A stretch of 10,027 bases of DNA from an uncultured Chlorobiota bacterium (GCA_946481475.1 CAMLOB010000100.1:1-10027); one strand, 5' to 3'; shown: positions 1-8,109, counted from the first letter of the stretch. The notes: generated by a model not told the origin, from the letters alone. Made by a program: numbers and translations.

Positions 1-1
1 T

Positions 2-139
2 GAAGAGCCGACCGTTCAGGAAGGATTCGATGAGGAGAAGTTCGTTCCGAAAGGGGCGATAGCGTTTTTCGGTCTGCTGGCTCTTTTTATCACGATCTCG
101 TGGTTCATCATGTACTTCGATCTGCTGAGGAGGGCATAA
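2..139 (+). CDS. cbaD: ba3-type cytochrome c oxidase small subunit IIa (5' end missing)
   Basis: Partial gene: the open frame enters from the left window edge and ends at TAA 137-139, giving 45 visible residues with no start codon. The C-terminal part reads EEKFVPKGAIAFFG, then one hydrophobic helix of about 22 residues, then a short basic end LLRRA. This pattern (acidic/basic N-terminus, PKGA, single helix) matches the single-helix subunit IIa of Thermus ba3 oxidase, a 34-residue protein that supplies the helix otherwise missing from subunit II. The AGGAGG ribosome site (128-133) of the next gene lies inside its last codons, and the gene for CuA subunit II follows 3 nt after the stop, which is the expected neighbour. 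It is inferred to be an inner-membrane accessory subunit. Identification rests on the short motif plus context; a generic small membrane protein is the alternative. Confidence 0.72.
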   Translation, partial: EEPTVQEGFDEEKFVPKGAIAFFGLLALFITISWFIMYFDLLRRA

Positions 140-142
140 GCA

Positions 143-661
143 ATGGATAAACGGGAAAAGCGCATTCTCTTCGCATCGATCGGTCTGATGGCCTTCTTCT
201 TCCTTGCGGTTATTCTGGCCGTCTCGGGGTTCGGCATCACGGTTCCGGACTGCATAACCGATCAGGAGCCGTTCACGACGTCAAAAGTGGTTCCGCTGGA
301 CGAAACACACTACGAAGTCCACAGCATCGCACGGATGTGGCGTTTTGATCCTCCGGTAATCGAAGTACCGGTCGGCGCACAGGTCGACATCTTTCTGACG
401 TCGGCCGATGTCGTCCACGGATTCCAGATCGAGGACCGGGCCGTCAACATGATGGCCGTTCCCGGACAGATAACCGCCGCATCGGTGAAGTTCGACAAGG
501 TCGGGAGATACCGCATCGTCTGTCATGAGTACTGCGGAGCGAATCACCACTCGATGGAGGGCGTGATCCACGTCCGACCGGCCGAAGACCTGGCAATCAA
601 GACCGACACGAACCGTATCCCGGCCGCCGCAACGGTGACCGGAGGAGGGTCGGAACTATGA
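143..661 (+). CDS. cbaB: ba3-type cytochrome c oxidase subunit II (CuA protein)
   Basis: Receives electrons from a c-type cytochrome at the binuclear CuA centre on the outer face of the inner membrane and passes them to subunit I. The 172-residue protein has one N-terminal membrane helix (about residues 8-30) and a cupredoxin domain. CuA ligands are visible: H92 (VVHGF) and the motif CHEYCGANHHSM, giving C127, E129 (backbone), C131, H135 and M138. With one helix and no fused cytochrome it has the size and shape of Thermus ba3 subunit II (about 168 residues) and not of A-type subunit II. ATG 143 is preceded by AGGAGG at 128-133 (9 nt spacing). The stop overlaps the start of subunit I as ATGA (658-661), implying translational coupling. 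Confidence 0.93.
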   Translation: MDKREKRILFASIGLMAFFFLAVILAVSGFGITVPDCITDQEPFTTSKVVPLDETHYEVHSIARMWRFDPPVIEVPVGAQVDIFLTSADVVHGFQIEDRAVNMMAVPGQITAASVKFDKVGRYRIVCHEYCGANHHSMEGVIHVRPAEDLAIKTDTNRIPAAATVTGGGSEL

Positions 662-1977
662 ACGTCCGGGAAGCGGCTATGGCGCTGGATCCGAAGCTGA
701 AGCGGCTGACGCTGATTCAACTGGCGATACCGGTGGGACTTCTGATCGTCGGTATCGGCGGGGGCCTCCTGCAGGCGTTGATGCGGGCAGGCATTATCCG
801 GGCCGATTCGGCTCTGGGGCTGGAATATTATCAGGGTCTGACCCTGCACGGAATCATCAACGCAATTGTGTTCACGACGTTCTTTGCCGTAGCGTTCGGC
901 AACGCGCTGGTCTCGTACGCCTTGAAGATGAGACTGAACATGAAGGTCGCCTGGATTTCCAACATCCTGATGCTTGTCGGAACGCTGATGGTCGCCGTCA
1001 TGGTCTTTGCCGGAGAGGCATCGGTTCTCTACACGTTCTATCCGCCGCTGAAGGCCAATCCGGTCTTCTACGCCGGGCTTGCCCTCTTCGTCGTCGGCAG
1101 CTGGGTGGCGTTCTGGAACTGGATTCCGATGTATCTCAGGTGGAGACGGGAGAACCCCGGAGAGAAGACGCCGCTGGCGGTCGTGGGGATCTTCACCACG
1201 TTCATCATCTGGCAGATCTGTACGATCCCGGTCGCCTATGAGGTGCTGGTTCTCCTTCTCCCCTGGTCGCTCGGGTGGACCGACACGATCAACGTCGAAC
1301 TGTCGCGGACGCTTTTCTGGTTCTTCGGACATCCGCTGGTCTACTTCTGGTTGTTGCCGGCGTATGTGATGTACTATTCGATGCTGCCGAAGCTTGCCGG
1401 AGGGAAGCTCTACTCCGATCTGGCCGGACGCGTCGTCTTCATGCTCTTTGTCATTTTTTCAATTCCGGTGGGAGCGCACCATCAGTTTACCGAACCGGGC
1501 ATCGGCTCGGACTGGAAACTGCTGCATTCGTTCCTGACCTTCGGCGTGGTGATACCAAGCCTTGTGACCGCGTTCACGCTGGCCGCATCGCTGGAATATG
1601 CCGGACGGAAAAGAGGAGGAAAGGGGTTGTTCGGATGGTTCCGGACCCTCCCCTATTTCGATAGCGATCGCTATCTCTTCTCCTATCTCTTCGTCGGCCT
1701 GATCATCTTTATCGTCGGTGGAAGCACGGGGATCATCAACGCTTCATACAACATGAATCTGGTGATCCACAACACCTCCTGGATTCCGGGACATTTCCAC
1801 CTGACGGTTGCCGGTCCGGTCTTTCTCGCCTTTATCGGCATGAGCCTCTATATGGTCGAGAAGATGACCGGCAAACGATCGAAGTTCAGGAAGCTGGCCG
1901 TTGCGGTCCCCTACATGTGGATCTTCGGCCTGTTATTCTTCTGCTTCTGTATGATGCGGGGAGGTCTGCACGGGTAG
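658..1977 (+). CDS. cbaA: ba3-type (B-family) cytochrome c oxidase subunit I, main part, ended by in-frame TAG
   Basis: Catalytic subunit that reduces O2 to water at the haem/CuB site and pumps protons. Visible ligands: low-spin haem H64 (LTLHGIINA) and H381, CuB H225 with the cross-linked Tyr Y229 (FGHPLVYFWLLPAY), CuB H274-H275 (GAHHQF), and high-spin haem H379 (PGHFHL). The GHPxVYFWLLPAY helix lacks both the A1 glutamate and the A2 YS pair and is typical of B-family enzymes. About 11 membrane helices can be made out. At 439 residues it is about 120 shorter than Thermus ba3 subunit I (562). It stops at TAG 1975-1977 just after GGLHG, where homologues continue into two more helices. Those helices are encoded in the same frame by the next ORF (1993-2448). 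ATG 658 has AGGAGG at 643-648 (9 nt spacing); ATG 679 is a weaker alternative. All catalytic residues lie before the stop. Confidence 0.93.
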   Translation: MNVREAAMALDPKLKRLTLIQLAIPVGLLIVGIGGGLLQALMRAGIIRADSALGLEYYQGLTLHGIINAIVFTTFFAVAFGNALVSYALKMRLNMKVAWISNILMLVGTLMVAVMVFAGEASVLYTFYPPLKANPVFYAGLALFVVGSWVAFWNWIPMYLRWRRENPGEKTPLAVVGIFTTFIIWQICTIPVAYEVLVLLLPWSLGWTDTINVELSRTLFWFFGHPLVYFWLLPAYVMYYSMLPKLAGGKLYSDLAGRVVFMLFVIFSIPVGAHHQFTEPGIGSDWKLLHSFLTFGVVIPSLVTAFTLAASLEYAGRKRGGKGLFGWFRTLPYFDSDRYLFSYLFVGLIIFIVGGSTGIINASYNMNLVIHNTSWIPGHFHLTVAGPVFLAFIGMSLYMVEKMTGKRSKFRKLAVAVPYMWIFGLLFFCFCMMRGGLHG

Positions 1978-1995
1978 CGGAGAATTACTTACATG
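1975..1995 (+). promoter_or_regulatory. Stop-restart junction inside ba3 subunit I (TAG, GGAG, ATG)
   Basis: TAG (1975-1977) ends the main part of subunit I. GGAG at 1979-1982 lies 10 nt before ATG 1993, and both ORFs are in the same frame. The five codons between read RRITY. In B-type oxidases a PRR-containing turn followed by a LTYLNPDSP-like segment usually links these helices (from memory), so the junction falls where an uninterrupted protein would simply continue. Either ribosomes reinitiate using GGAG, or some read through the amber codon, or this strain has a nonsense mutation. Other genes here also end in TAG (2446-2448, 3903-3905, 7858-7860), so general amber reassignment is not supported. 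Confidence 0.6.
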
Positions 1996-2448
1996 GGGAT
2001 GACCTATCTGAATCCGGATAGTCCTCTCTACCGACCGGAATGGGAGTTCTATGTGACGCTGACGGTGATCGGCGGGATCATTCTCTTCCTGGCGATGCTT
2101 CTGTACTTCGCGATCTTTTTCGGAACGCTGATGGGGCAAAAGAAGGAGGAAGAGGAACTGGTCTTCCCCCTCTCGACCGCCTATCACAACGAACGGGCCG
2201 GAGTCTTTGCGAACTTCAAGCCCTGGGTGATCGGAGCGATCGTGCTGATCCTCCTCTCGTACATACCGGTCTTCATCGACGTCACCAGAAGCACGTCGTT
2301 CGGTGCGCCGGCCTACGATCCGCATCTGCCGGTTCCGGAGAATCAGACATCTGCCGTGCCGGATGCGAATGCGGGAACGGAGCAGACCGGAGAGGACGCC
2401 GGGACCTCCGGGGAGACGGGGGGCGGAACGGACGCGGGAGGGAATTAG
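1993..2448 (+). CDS. Split C-terminal part of ba3 oxidase subunit I (last two membrane helices)
   Basis: A 151-residue protein. It starts MGMTYLNPDSPLYRPEW, has a membrane helix at about residues 20-46, a charged loop (QKKEEEEL, about 49-56), a second helix at about 77-97, and a hydrophilic tail of about 50 residues rich in Gly, Thr, Glu and Asp. The helix-acidic loop-helix layout matches the end of ba3-type subunit I (helices XII and XIII in Thermus numbering), and the ORF continues the frame of the 439-residue main part. Joined, the two would make about 596 residues, near the family length once the extra tail is allowed for. It carries no haem or copper ligands. It is inferred to assemble with the main part as a separate chain, or to be the downstream half of a broken gene. 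Another reading is an independent small oxidase subunit. The SD is weak (GGAG, 10 nt spacing). Confidence 0.75.
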   Translation: MGMTYLNPDSPLYRPEWEFYVTLTVIGGIILFLAMLLYFAIFFGTLMGQKKEEEELVFPLSTAYHNERAGVFANFKPWVIGAIVLILLSYIPVFIDVTRSTSFGAPAYDPHLPVPENQTSAVPDANAGTEQTGEDAGTSGETGGGTDAGGN

Positions 2449-2452
2449 GAGG
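2447..2452 (+). promoter_or_regulatory. Shine-Dalgarno AGGAGG overlapping the upstream stop, decides the sco start
   Basis: A perfect AGGAGG overlaps the TAG of the preceding ORF. It abuts ATG 2453 directly (0 nt, too close to serve it) and is 12 nt before ATG 2465 (long but usable). The start at 2465 is therefore preferred. Confidence 0.6.
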
Positions 2453-2464
2453 ATGGACCGTCGA

Positions 2465-3064
2465 ATGAGCCTCCGCAGAGCCGCAGCAGCACGGCTGTTC
2501 GTTATCGGCATCTGTGTTCTTTGCATATCCGTTCTCGATTCGTGCGGAAACGATCCGGTCGTCGCCGACGGCGAATCCTTCCGGCTTCTGGATCAGGACG
2601 GAAAAGAAGTGCGGTTCCCGGATGACTTTCGGGGGAAAACCCTGGTGGTCGGTTTCATCTACACGAACTGTCCGACAGTCTGTGTGATAACGACCCATTC
2701 AATGGAACTGTTGAAAACGGAGCTTGGAGATCGGGACGACCTTCTGTTCGTCTCGATCTCCATCGATCCCCGCCGGGACCGACCGGAGGTTCTGCGGGAT
2801 TTCGCCCGGCTTCGGGGGATCGACACCGAGCAGTGGCGGTTTCTGACCGGGTCGATCGGGTCGATCGACTCGCTCCGGAACACAATGAGCGTCTACGCCC
2901 GCAAGGGCTTTATCGAAACGAACGAGGACGGCAGCGAATACTACACGATCGATCACAGCGACGTGATCGCAGTGATCGACCGGGACGGAACGATCCGGAT
3001 GAGATACAAGGGAACAGATCTTGATGTGGAGAAAGCGGCGGAGGAGATCAATGAGCTTCTGTAA
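2465..3064 (+). CDS. sco: SCO1/SenC family copper chaperone lipoprotein
   Basis: Thioredoxin-fold copper protein that helps load or reduce the CuA site of oxidase subunit II on the periplasmic face. Counting 199 residues from ATG 2465, an N-terminal basic and hydrophobic segment leads to a lipobox-like VLDSC with C27 as the probable lipidated Cys. The copper site is C69-P-T-V-C73 (FIYTNCPTVC) with distal H164 (TIDHSDVIAVID), and SISIDPRRD (about 97-105) is the usual SCO segment. The residue after the second Cys is Val where many SCO proteins have Pro. ATG 2453 adds four residues but has no usable SD spacing; an open frame back to 2303 overlaps the previous gene and looks spurious. It lies between the two oxidase gene sets, so it could serve both CuA centres. 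The end overlaps the next gene by 14 nt. Residues 129-134 (GSIGSI) are encoded by an exact 9-bp tandem duplication at 2849-2866. Confidence 0.9.
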   Translation: MSLRRAAAARLFVIGICVLCISVLDSCGNDPVVADGESFRLLDQDGKEVRFPDDFRGKTLVVGFIYTNCPTVCVITTHSMELLKTELGDRDDLLFVSISIDPRRDRPEVLRDFARLRGIDTEQWRFLTGSIGSIDSLRNTMSVYARKGFIETNEDGSEYYTIDHSDVIAVIDRDGTIRMRYKGTDLDVEKAAEEINELL

Positions 3065-3905
3065 ATGTTTTGATGTTCGGCTTGTACCATTTCTCTTTTT
3101 TCTTATCGTTGCGGGCTGTTCCGAAACGAATCAGGAGAAGCCGGGAAAGGGAGCGACCGAAGGAGAGAATGCTCCGGCTCCAAGAGCCTGCCGATCAGGG
3201 TCGATCATTATTGAAGACCTCTGGGTGACGCCGACGGCCGCCGGAGGGACCGGAGGACTCTACGGCACCATCCGACTGGAGACCGAGGAAGGGGATTCGC
3301 TGGTGGAAGTGCTGAGCGATGCGGCCGAACGGGTGGAGTTGCACGAGATGGAAGCCGAAGGGGATCGGATGAAAATGATCAGGATGTCGGGACATCCGGG
3401 TTTTCGCAGAGGACGACCCCTGATCCTGGCTCCCGGAGGAAAGCACGGCATGCTGATCAACCTGAGACGCGAACTGCGCCGGGGAGACAGTCTTGAAATA
3501 GGATTCAGAACGGGAAGAGGAGATACGGTGCGCTGCATCGCGCTGGTGTCGGCCTCCTCCCCTGCAGTCGGACGGAGCACGAACGGACCGGGAGCAAAGC
3601 TCTACGCCCAGTACTGCTCGGCCTGTCACGGCGCCGACGGAGAAGGCCAGTCGGGGATTTTCCCTCCGCTGGCGGGATCGGATTTTTACGCGGACAAGGA
3701 CCGGACAATCGACGCCGTTGTCAACGGTCTGCAGGGAGAGATCACGGTAAAGGGCGTCACGTACAACGGGATCATGCCTCCGTTGCCCGACTCATACGAC
3801 GACCGGACCGTTGCAGAGGTCATCAATTATGTAGTCGGGAAGTTCGGAGAGGAAGCCTGGCAGACGACTCCGGAAGAAGTTGCCGGCATACGAGACAGAG
3901 ACTAG
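3051..3905 (+). CDS. Lipoprotein fusion of PCuAC-like copper chaperone and monohaem cytochrome c
   Basis: A 284-residue exported lipoprotein with two domains. The signal peptide ends in the lipobox LIVAGC (C23). Residues about 48-167 resemble the periplasmic copper(I) chaperone PCuAC (formerly DUF461), with candidate copper ligands H98-x-M100, a Met at 107, 109 or 112, and H132-x-M134 (KHGM). This is close to, not identical with, the canonical HxM-x10-M-x21-HxM spacing. Residues about 178-268 form a class I cytochrome c: C189-S-A-C192-H193 binds haem and M242 (GIMPPL) is the likely axial ligand. PCuAC cooperates with SCO in building CuA, so position next to sco fits. The haem domain might donate electrons to the ba3 oxidase or keep copper/Cys sites reduced (inference). 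ATG 3051 is chosen because GGAGGAG at 3040-3046 precedes it and the lipobox is well placed; ATG 3021 would add a poly-basic stretch and a larger overlap. Confidence 0.85.
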   Translation: MSFCKCFDVRLVPFLFFLIVAGCSETNQEKPGKGATEGENAPAPRACRSGSIIIEDLWVTPTAAGGTGGLYGTIRLETEEGDSLVEVLSDAAERVELHEMEAEGDRMKMIRMSGHPGFRRGRPLILAPGGKHGMLINLRRELRRGDSLEIGFRTGRGDTVRCIALVSASSPAVGRSTNGPGAKLYAQYCSACHGADGEGQSGIFPPLAGSDFYADKDRTIDAVVNGLQGEITVKGVTYNGIMPPLPDSYDDRTVAEVINYVVGKFGEEAWQTTPEEVAGIRDRD

Positions 3906-3932
3906 AGGACGTTAGAACCGATATACAATTCC

Positions 3933-4883
3933 ATGTGGGATTTTCCATTTCTGCCCGGTCAAGCGTCAACCTTTGCCGGCGAAGTCGATGCGCTCTACTT
4001 CGCGCTGGTTGGCGTCACAGCATTCTTCACTATCGCAATCTATGCGATGATCTGGTGGTTCTCTGTCCGCTATCGTCGCGGAAAGAAGGCCGACCGCTCG
4101 AACGCACCGACATCCAGCCACCTGCTTGAAGCCGCCTGGATCATTATTCCGCTCGGCATTGTCCTGGCAATCTTCGGATGGTCGGCAAAGATCTTCTTCG
4201 ATCTCCGCACGCCGCCGAAAGACGTGATGCAGGTCCATGCCATCGGCAAGCAGTGGATGTGGAAGTTCGTCAACGAGGAGGGCAAGTACGAGGTCAACGA
4301 GCTGCACGTGCCGGCCGGACAGGCAGTGGAGATCCGGATGATTTCGCAGGATGTCCTCCACGACCTCTACTTCCCCGCCTTCCGGACGAAGCAGGATGTG
4401 CTGCCGGGTCGCTACACCACGCTCTGGTTCGAGGCGACAACGCCCGGCACCTATCACATGTTCTGCGCCGAATATTGCGGTCTGCTCCACTCGGGCATGA
4501 TCGGCAAGGTCCACGTCCTTTCGCAGGATGACTACGACGCATGGCTGGCCGATGCGGGAAGCTCCGCTACGGCATCGAGCGGCGGCGGAACCGGCAACGC
4601 AATCGTCGACGGAGCAAAGCTCTTCGAGGAGAAGGTCTGCAATACGTGTCACAAGGAAGAACCCTCGGCAATCGCCCCCACACTGGTCGGAGTCTACGGC
4701 ACGGAAGTGCAACTGGCCGACGGTTCGACAGCAACGGTCGACGAGGCGTATATCCGCGAGTCGATCAAGAATCCCCAGGCAAAGATCGTGGCCGGTTATC
4801 AGGCCGCCATGCCGACCTATGAGGGACAGATCTCCGAAGAGCAGATCCTCCAGTTGATTGCCTACATCAAGTCATTGAAATAA
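3933..4883 (+). CDS. coxB: caa3-type cytochrome c oxidase subunit II with fused cytochrome c domain
   Basis: CuA subunit of the A-family oxidase, 316 residues. Two membrane helices (about 20-45 and 65-90) are followed by the cupredoxin domain with CuA ligands H143 (VLHDLYF), C178, E180 (backbone), C182, H186 and M189 in the block [12 protein letters not shown]. After a Gly/Ser-rich linker (about 208-221) comes a cytochrome c domain with C236-N-T-C239-H240 and probable axial M293 (AAMPTY). The fused haem makes this a caa3 enzyme that takes electrons directly from a quinol-cytochrome c reductase or an alternative complex. The start lies 27 nt after the previous stop. No convincing Shine-Dalgarno precedes ATG 3933; the nearest purine run is far upstream at about 3904-3908. 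No lipobox was found, so this subunit appears anchored by its helices. Confidence 0.96.
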   Translation: MWDFPFLPGQASTFAGEVDALYFALVGVTAFFTIAIYAMIWWFSVRYRRGKKADRSNAPTSSHLLEAAWIIIPLGIVLAIFGWSAKIFFDLRTPPKDVMQVHAIGKQWMWKFVNEEGKYEVNELHVPAGQAVEIRMISQDVLHDLYFPAFRTKQDVLPGRYTTLWFEATTPGTYHMFCAEYCGLLHSGMIGKVHVLSQDDYDAWLADAGSSATASSGGGTGNAIVDGAKLFEEKVCNTCHKEEPSAIAPTLVGVYGTEVQLADGSTATVDEAYIRESIKNPQAKIVAGYQAAMPTYEGQISEEQILQLIAYIKSLK

Positions 4884-4903
4884 AGAAACAGGAATACATC
4901 GCA

Positions 4904-6598
4904 GTGGAAACCACGATCTCCAGCACAACGACCGCACCGCGAAGCGGGCATCCGGGACAGCCCGAGGCCGTCATGCCTGCAACGCACTTCATGAACGTGA
5001 CCTACGGCCTGAAGTCATGGCTGCTGACGAAGGATCACAAGAGGATCGCCCTCCTCTACCTGTTCACCGTCACGCTGATGTTCGGACTGGGAGCCGTCTA
5101 TGCCGCTCTGATACGTCTTGAACTTCTGACGCCCGGCGGAGATCTGCTGAGTGCCGACGCATACAACAAGGCGTTCTCGGCCCACGGCATCATCATGGTC
5201 TTCTTCTTCCTGATTCCGTCGATCCCGGCAATCTTCGGGAACTTCCTGATTCCGATCCAGATCGGAGCCAAAGACCTGGCCTTCCCCCGCATCAACCTTC
5301 TGAGCTGGTACCTCTACATTATCGGTGCCGGTCTGGCCATGACCGCCATCATCGCCGGCGGCGTCGATACGGGATGGACGTTCTATCCGCCGTACAGCTC
5401 GCAGTATTCGCAGAGTCACGTTCTGCTTGCCGGACTCGGGGCGTTCATCGCCGGGTTCTCGTCGATCCTGACCGGACTGAACTTTATCGTGACGATTCAC
5501 AAGATGCGGGCTCCGGGCATGACCTGGTTCCGCCTCCCCCTCTTCGTCTGGGCACACTACGCCACCAGTCTGATCATGCTCCTCGGCACTCCCGTCGTCG
5601 CCATCACGATCCTTCTGCTTGCGGTTGAACGGGTCTTCGGGGTCGGCATCTTCGATCCGGCGATCGGCGGAGACCCGGTTCTGTTCCAGCACCTGTTCTG
5701 GTTCTATTCCCACCCGGCCGTCTATATCATGATCCTGCCGGCCATGGGTGTGCAGAGCGAATTGATCGCGGCCTTCACACGGCGGCGCATCTTCGGCTAC
5801 AGCTTCGTCGCCTTCTCCAGTCTGGCAATCGCCATCATCGGCTTCGTCGTCTGGGGACATCACATGTTCGTCAGCGGACAGTCGATGTACGCCGGCCTTG
5901 TCTTCTCGATCCTGACGATGCTGGTGGCGATTCCCTCGGCGGTGAAGACATTCAACTGGGCCCTGACGATGTACAAGGGGTCGATCTCCTACGAGACGCC
6001 GATGATCTACGCGATCGGCTTCCTCGGACTCTTCGTGATCGGCGGTCTTACCGGCGTCTTCCTCGGAGCCATGGGTCTGGATATCCACGTCCACGACACC
6101 TACTTCGTGGTGGCCCACTTCCACTATATCATGGTCGGCGGTGCGGTGATGGGCTTCATGGGGGCGCTTCACTTCTACTGGCCGAAGATCAGCGGACGGA
6201 TGTATCCGGACGGATGGGGGCGCCTCTCGGCGCTGATCATCTTCGTCGGGTTCAACCTGACCTTCTTCCCGCAGTTCATCGCCGGCTACCTCGGTATGCC
6301 GCGTCGCTACTATATGTACGATCCGGATTTCCACATCTGGAACCTGATGTCCTCGGCCGGGGCGTCGATTCTGGCGATCGGCTACATGATGCCCCTGTTC
6401 TACATGATCTGGTCGTGGAAGTACGGGCGTCCGGCCGGACCGAATCCGTGGGGAGCCAAAGGACTGGAGTGGACGACGCAGTCGCCGCCGACGACCTTCA
6501 ACTTCGACGAGACGCCGATCTGGAACGAGGAGGCCTACGACTACGATCCGGAAGAGGCCGAGAGGGAGTATGAAGAGGAATTCGGAACGATCAACTAA
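4904..6598 (+). CDS. coxA: caa3-type cytochrome c oxidase subunit I, A2 subfamily
   Basis: Catalytic haem-copper subunit, 564 residues, 12 or more membrane helices. Ligands seen: low-spin haem H94 (SAHGIIM) and H407, high-spin haem H405 (VAHFHYIM), CuB H270 with cross-linking Tyr Y274, and CuB H319-H320 (WGHHM). Helix VI reads YSHPAVY: the A1 glutamate is replaced by Y268-S269, the mark of A2-type oxidases. The D-channel entrance acid D124 (GAKDLAFPR) and K-channel Lys K348 (AVKTFNW) are present, so both proton pathways look intact. The C-terminus is acidic and Tyr/Glu-rich after about residue 520. GTG 4904 has AGGA 10 nt upstream. ATG 4973, with GAGG at 4964-4967, is a credible later start that would remove 23 unconserved Ser/Thr-rich residues. 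Spacing to coxB (20 nt) and coxC (19 nt) indicates one transcript. Confidence 0.97.
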   Translation: METTISSTTTAPRSGHPGQPEAVMPATHFMNVTYGLKSWLLTKDHKRIALLYLFTVTLMFGLGAVYAALIRLELLTPGGDLLSADAYNKAFSAHGIIMVFFFLIPSIPAIFGNFLIPIQIGAKDLAFPRINLLSWYLYIIGAGLAMTAIIAGGVDTGWTFYPPYSSQYSQSHVLLAGLGAFIAGFSSILTGLNFIVTIHKMRAPGMTWFRLPLFVWAHYATSLIMLLGTPVVAITILLLAVERVFGVGIFDPAIGGDPVLFQHLFWFYSHPAVYIMILPAMGVQSELIAAFTRRRIFGYSFVAFSSLAIAIIGFVVWGHHMFVSGQSMYAGLVFSILTMLVAIPSAVKTFNWALTMYKGSISYETPMIYAIGFLGLFVIGGLTGVFLGAMGLDIHVHDTYFVVAHFHYIMVGGAVMGFMGALHFYWPKISGRMYPDGWGRLSALIIFVGFNLTFFPQFIAGYLGMPRRYYMYDPDFHIWNLMSSAGASILAIGYMMPLFYMIWSWKYGRPAGPNPWGAKGLEWTTQSPPTTFNFDETPIWNEEAYDYDPEEAEREYEEEFGTIN

Positions 6599-6617
6599 GT
6601 AATCAAGGAGCATACAC

Positions 6618-7351
<734 letters not shown>

Positions 7352-7352
<1 letters not shown>

Positions 7353-7377
7353 CCGGAGTATCCGGTGACGGCGTCAC
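7352..7377 (+). other. Two small adjoining hairpins in the coxC-coxD gap
   Basis: ACCGGA (7352-7357) pairs with TCCGGT (7361-7366) around a 3-nt loop. GTGAC (7365-7369) pairs with GTCAC (7373-7377) around 3 nt, and is followed by GCTTTTG. The two stems share two bases, so they would be mutually exclusive or slightly shortened. The second stem plus TTTT could be a weak terminator or an RNA processing or stability element lowering coxD output relative to coxC. Only base pairing supports this. Confidence 0.4.
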
Positions 7378-7379
7378 GC

Positions 7380-7414
7380 TTTTGAATTCTGCATTTTTCA
7401 TTTTGCACTTTCTT
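7380..7414 (+). repeat. AT-rich 7-bp periodic leader tract before coxD
   Basis: Five successive 7-bp units close to TTTTGCA, for example TTTTGAA at 7380-7386, TTTTTCA at 7394-7400 and TTTTGCA at 7401-7407; the last unit (7408-7414) is degenerate. The tract ends 2 nt before the coxD ATG and leaves no room for a Shine-Dalgarno. The same type of tract occurs at 8106-8140 and 8183-8210. Confidence 0.6.
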
Positions 7415-7416
7415 CC

Positions 7417-7860
7417 ATGGCTGAAGCACATATCACAAAGAAAAAGTACTGGCAGGTCTTTGCCATACTGATGATCCTGCTCTTCCTGACGGTCTTTGTC
7501 GCCTATCAGCACATCGACCCGTGGTGGGCCATCATCGTGGCGATGACGATCGCCATTATCAAGGCCGTGCTCGTGGTTCTCTACTTCATGCACGTCCGCT
7601 ACAACAGCAAGCTGACCTGGCTCTTTGTGATCTCCGGGTTCTTCTGGCTTCTGATCATGATCGGCATCACGCTGACCGATTACAAGACGCGCGACTGGGA
7701 CCCGGTCGGATATCCGGAGCTTCCGGACACCTACTCCTCTCCCTACGGCGTCCCGGCCAGAATGTATCCGCAGAACGAAGCGGGAGCCGCAGGAGACGGA
7801 ACTCATGGAGAGGCGGAGGAGACCGACGCCGACAAGGAGGCCGCAACGGAAGGGCATTAG
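7417..7860 (+). CDS. coxD: caa3-type cytochrome c oxidase subunit IV
   Basis: Small membrane subunit of caa3/A2-type oxidases, 147 residues. Three helices are visible at about 11-30, 35-57 and 66-87. The family block AVLVVLYFMHVRYNSKLTWLF spans about 50-70, and GITLTDYKTRDW (about 83-94) closes the third helix, both characteristic of the bacterial subunit IV family. The usual length is about 100 residues; here a hydrophilic extension of about 50 follows, rich in Pro, Gly, Glu and Ala and ending in TEGH. The role is assembly or stability of the complex; no redox ligands are present. ATG 7417 is the first start compatible with the conserved N-terminus, and no Shine-Dalgarno precedes it, only the AT-rich heptad tract. 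The stop is followed 41 nt later by a strong terminator, so this is the last gene of the oxidase block. Confidence 0.93.
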   Translation: MAEAHITKKKYWQVFAILMILLFLTVFVAYQHIDPWWAIIVAMTIAIIKAVLVVLYFMHVRYNSKLTWLFVISGFFWLLIMIGITLTDYKTRDWDPVGYPELPDTYSSPYGVPARMYPQNEAGAAGDGTHGEAEETDADKEAATEGH

Positions 7861-7901
7861 AGTCGGGGAGAAGCCGGCCTTCAACAGGACGAAATCTCTG
7901 A

Positions 7902-7940
7902 AGAGGGAGAATGGAGTTTTCCGTTCTCCCTTTCTTTCTT
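7902..7940 (+). terminator. Rho-independent terminator of the oxidase gene block
   Basis: A 14-bp stem pairs 7902-7915 with 7920-7933 around a GTTT loop, with two G-T wobbles (7903/7932 and 7912/7923). The core is GGGAGAA against TTCTCCC. A T-rich tail follows (7931-7940). It lies 41 nt after the coxD stop and points in the direction of transcription. Confidence 0.85.
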
Positions 7941-7996
7941 CATCGCCGATGATGACCTGCCCCGGAGCAGGCTCTCGCAGCAACCGTATCCGTTTG

Positions 7997-8026
7997 CCGG
8001 GATAGATGGCGAACATCCATCTCCGG
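7997..8026. other. Possible hairpin in intergenic region
   Basis: CCGG (7997-8000) and AGATGG (8004-8009) pair with CCATCT (8017-8022) and CCGG (8023-8026). A 3-nt bulge lies in the left arm and the loop is 7 nt. There is no T-tract after it, so it is not an obvious terminator. It may be an operator, a remnant of a repeat, or chance. Confidence 0.3.
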
Positions 8027-8073
8027 AGGGGAGGCCATTCCGCACCGATTATTCTCTCCTCTTCCCGGCATTT

Positions 8074-8109
8074 GAGTCGTTCCCTCCCCTCTCTTCGACT
8101 CTTCTTTTT
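8074..8109 (+). terminator. Weak hairpin with T-run (secondary terminator candidate)
   Basis: GAGTCG (8074-8079) pairs with CGACTC (8096-8101) across a 16-nt pyrimidine loop, followed by a T-rich run at 8102-8109. The long loop and short stem make it weak; it could back up the terminator at 7902-7940. Confidence 0.25.

Noticed and set aside
1975..1977. TAG recoded as an amino acid throughout the genome
   Set aside because: At least three other genes in the window (ending at 2448, 3905 and 7860) use TAG as a normal terminal stop.
2303..2464. Upstream extension of the sco gene to ATG 2303
   Set aside because: It would overlap the preceding ORF by about 146 nt, adds an Arg/Pro-rich non-conserved stretch and would bury the lipoprotein signal.
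2849..2866. Exact tandem duplication of GGGTCGATC within sco
   Set aside because: In-frame and encoding a GSI repeat in a loop-like region; most likely ordinary coding sequence with no regulatory meaning.
3906..3932. Possible internal promoter (TATACAAT-like) before coxB
   Set aside because: An AT-rich hexamer is present but no -35-like hexamer lies at suitable spacing, and the gap is only 27 nt.
5015..6613. Long (532-codon) open frame on the minus strand opposite coxA
   Set aside because: It is the antisense shadow of coxA: composition is dominated by Arg, Asp, Glu, His and Gln, with no recognisable domain, while the + strand shows every haem and copper ligand.
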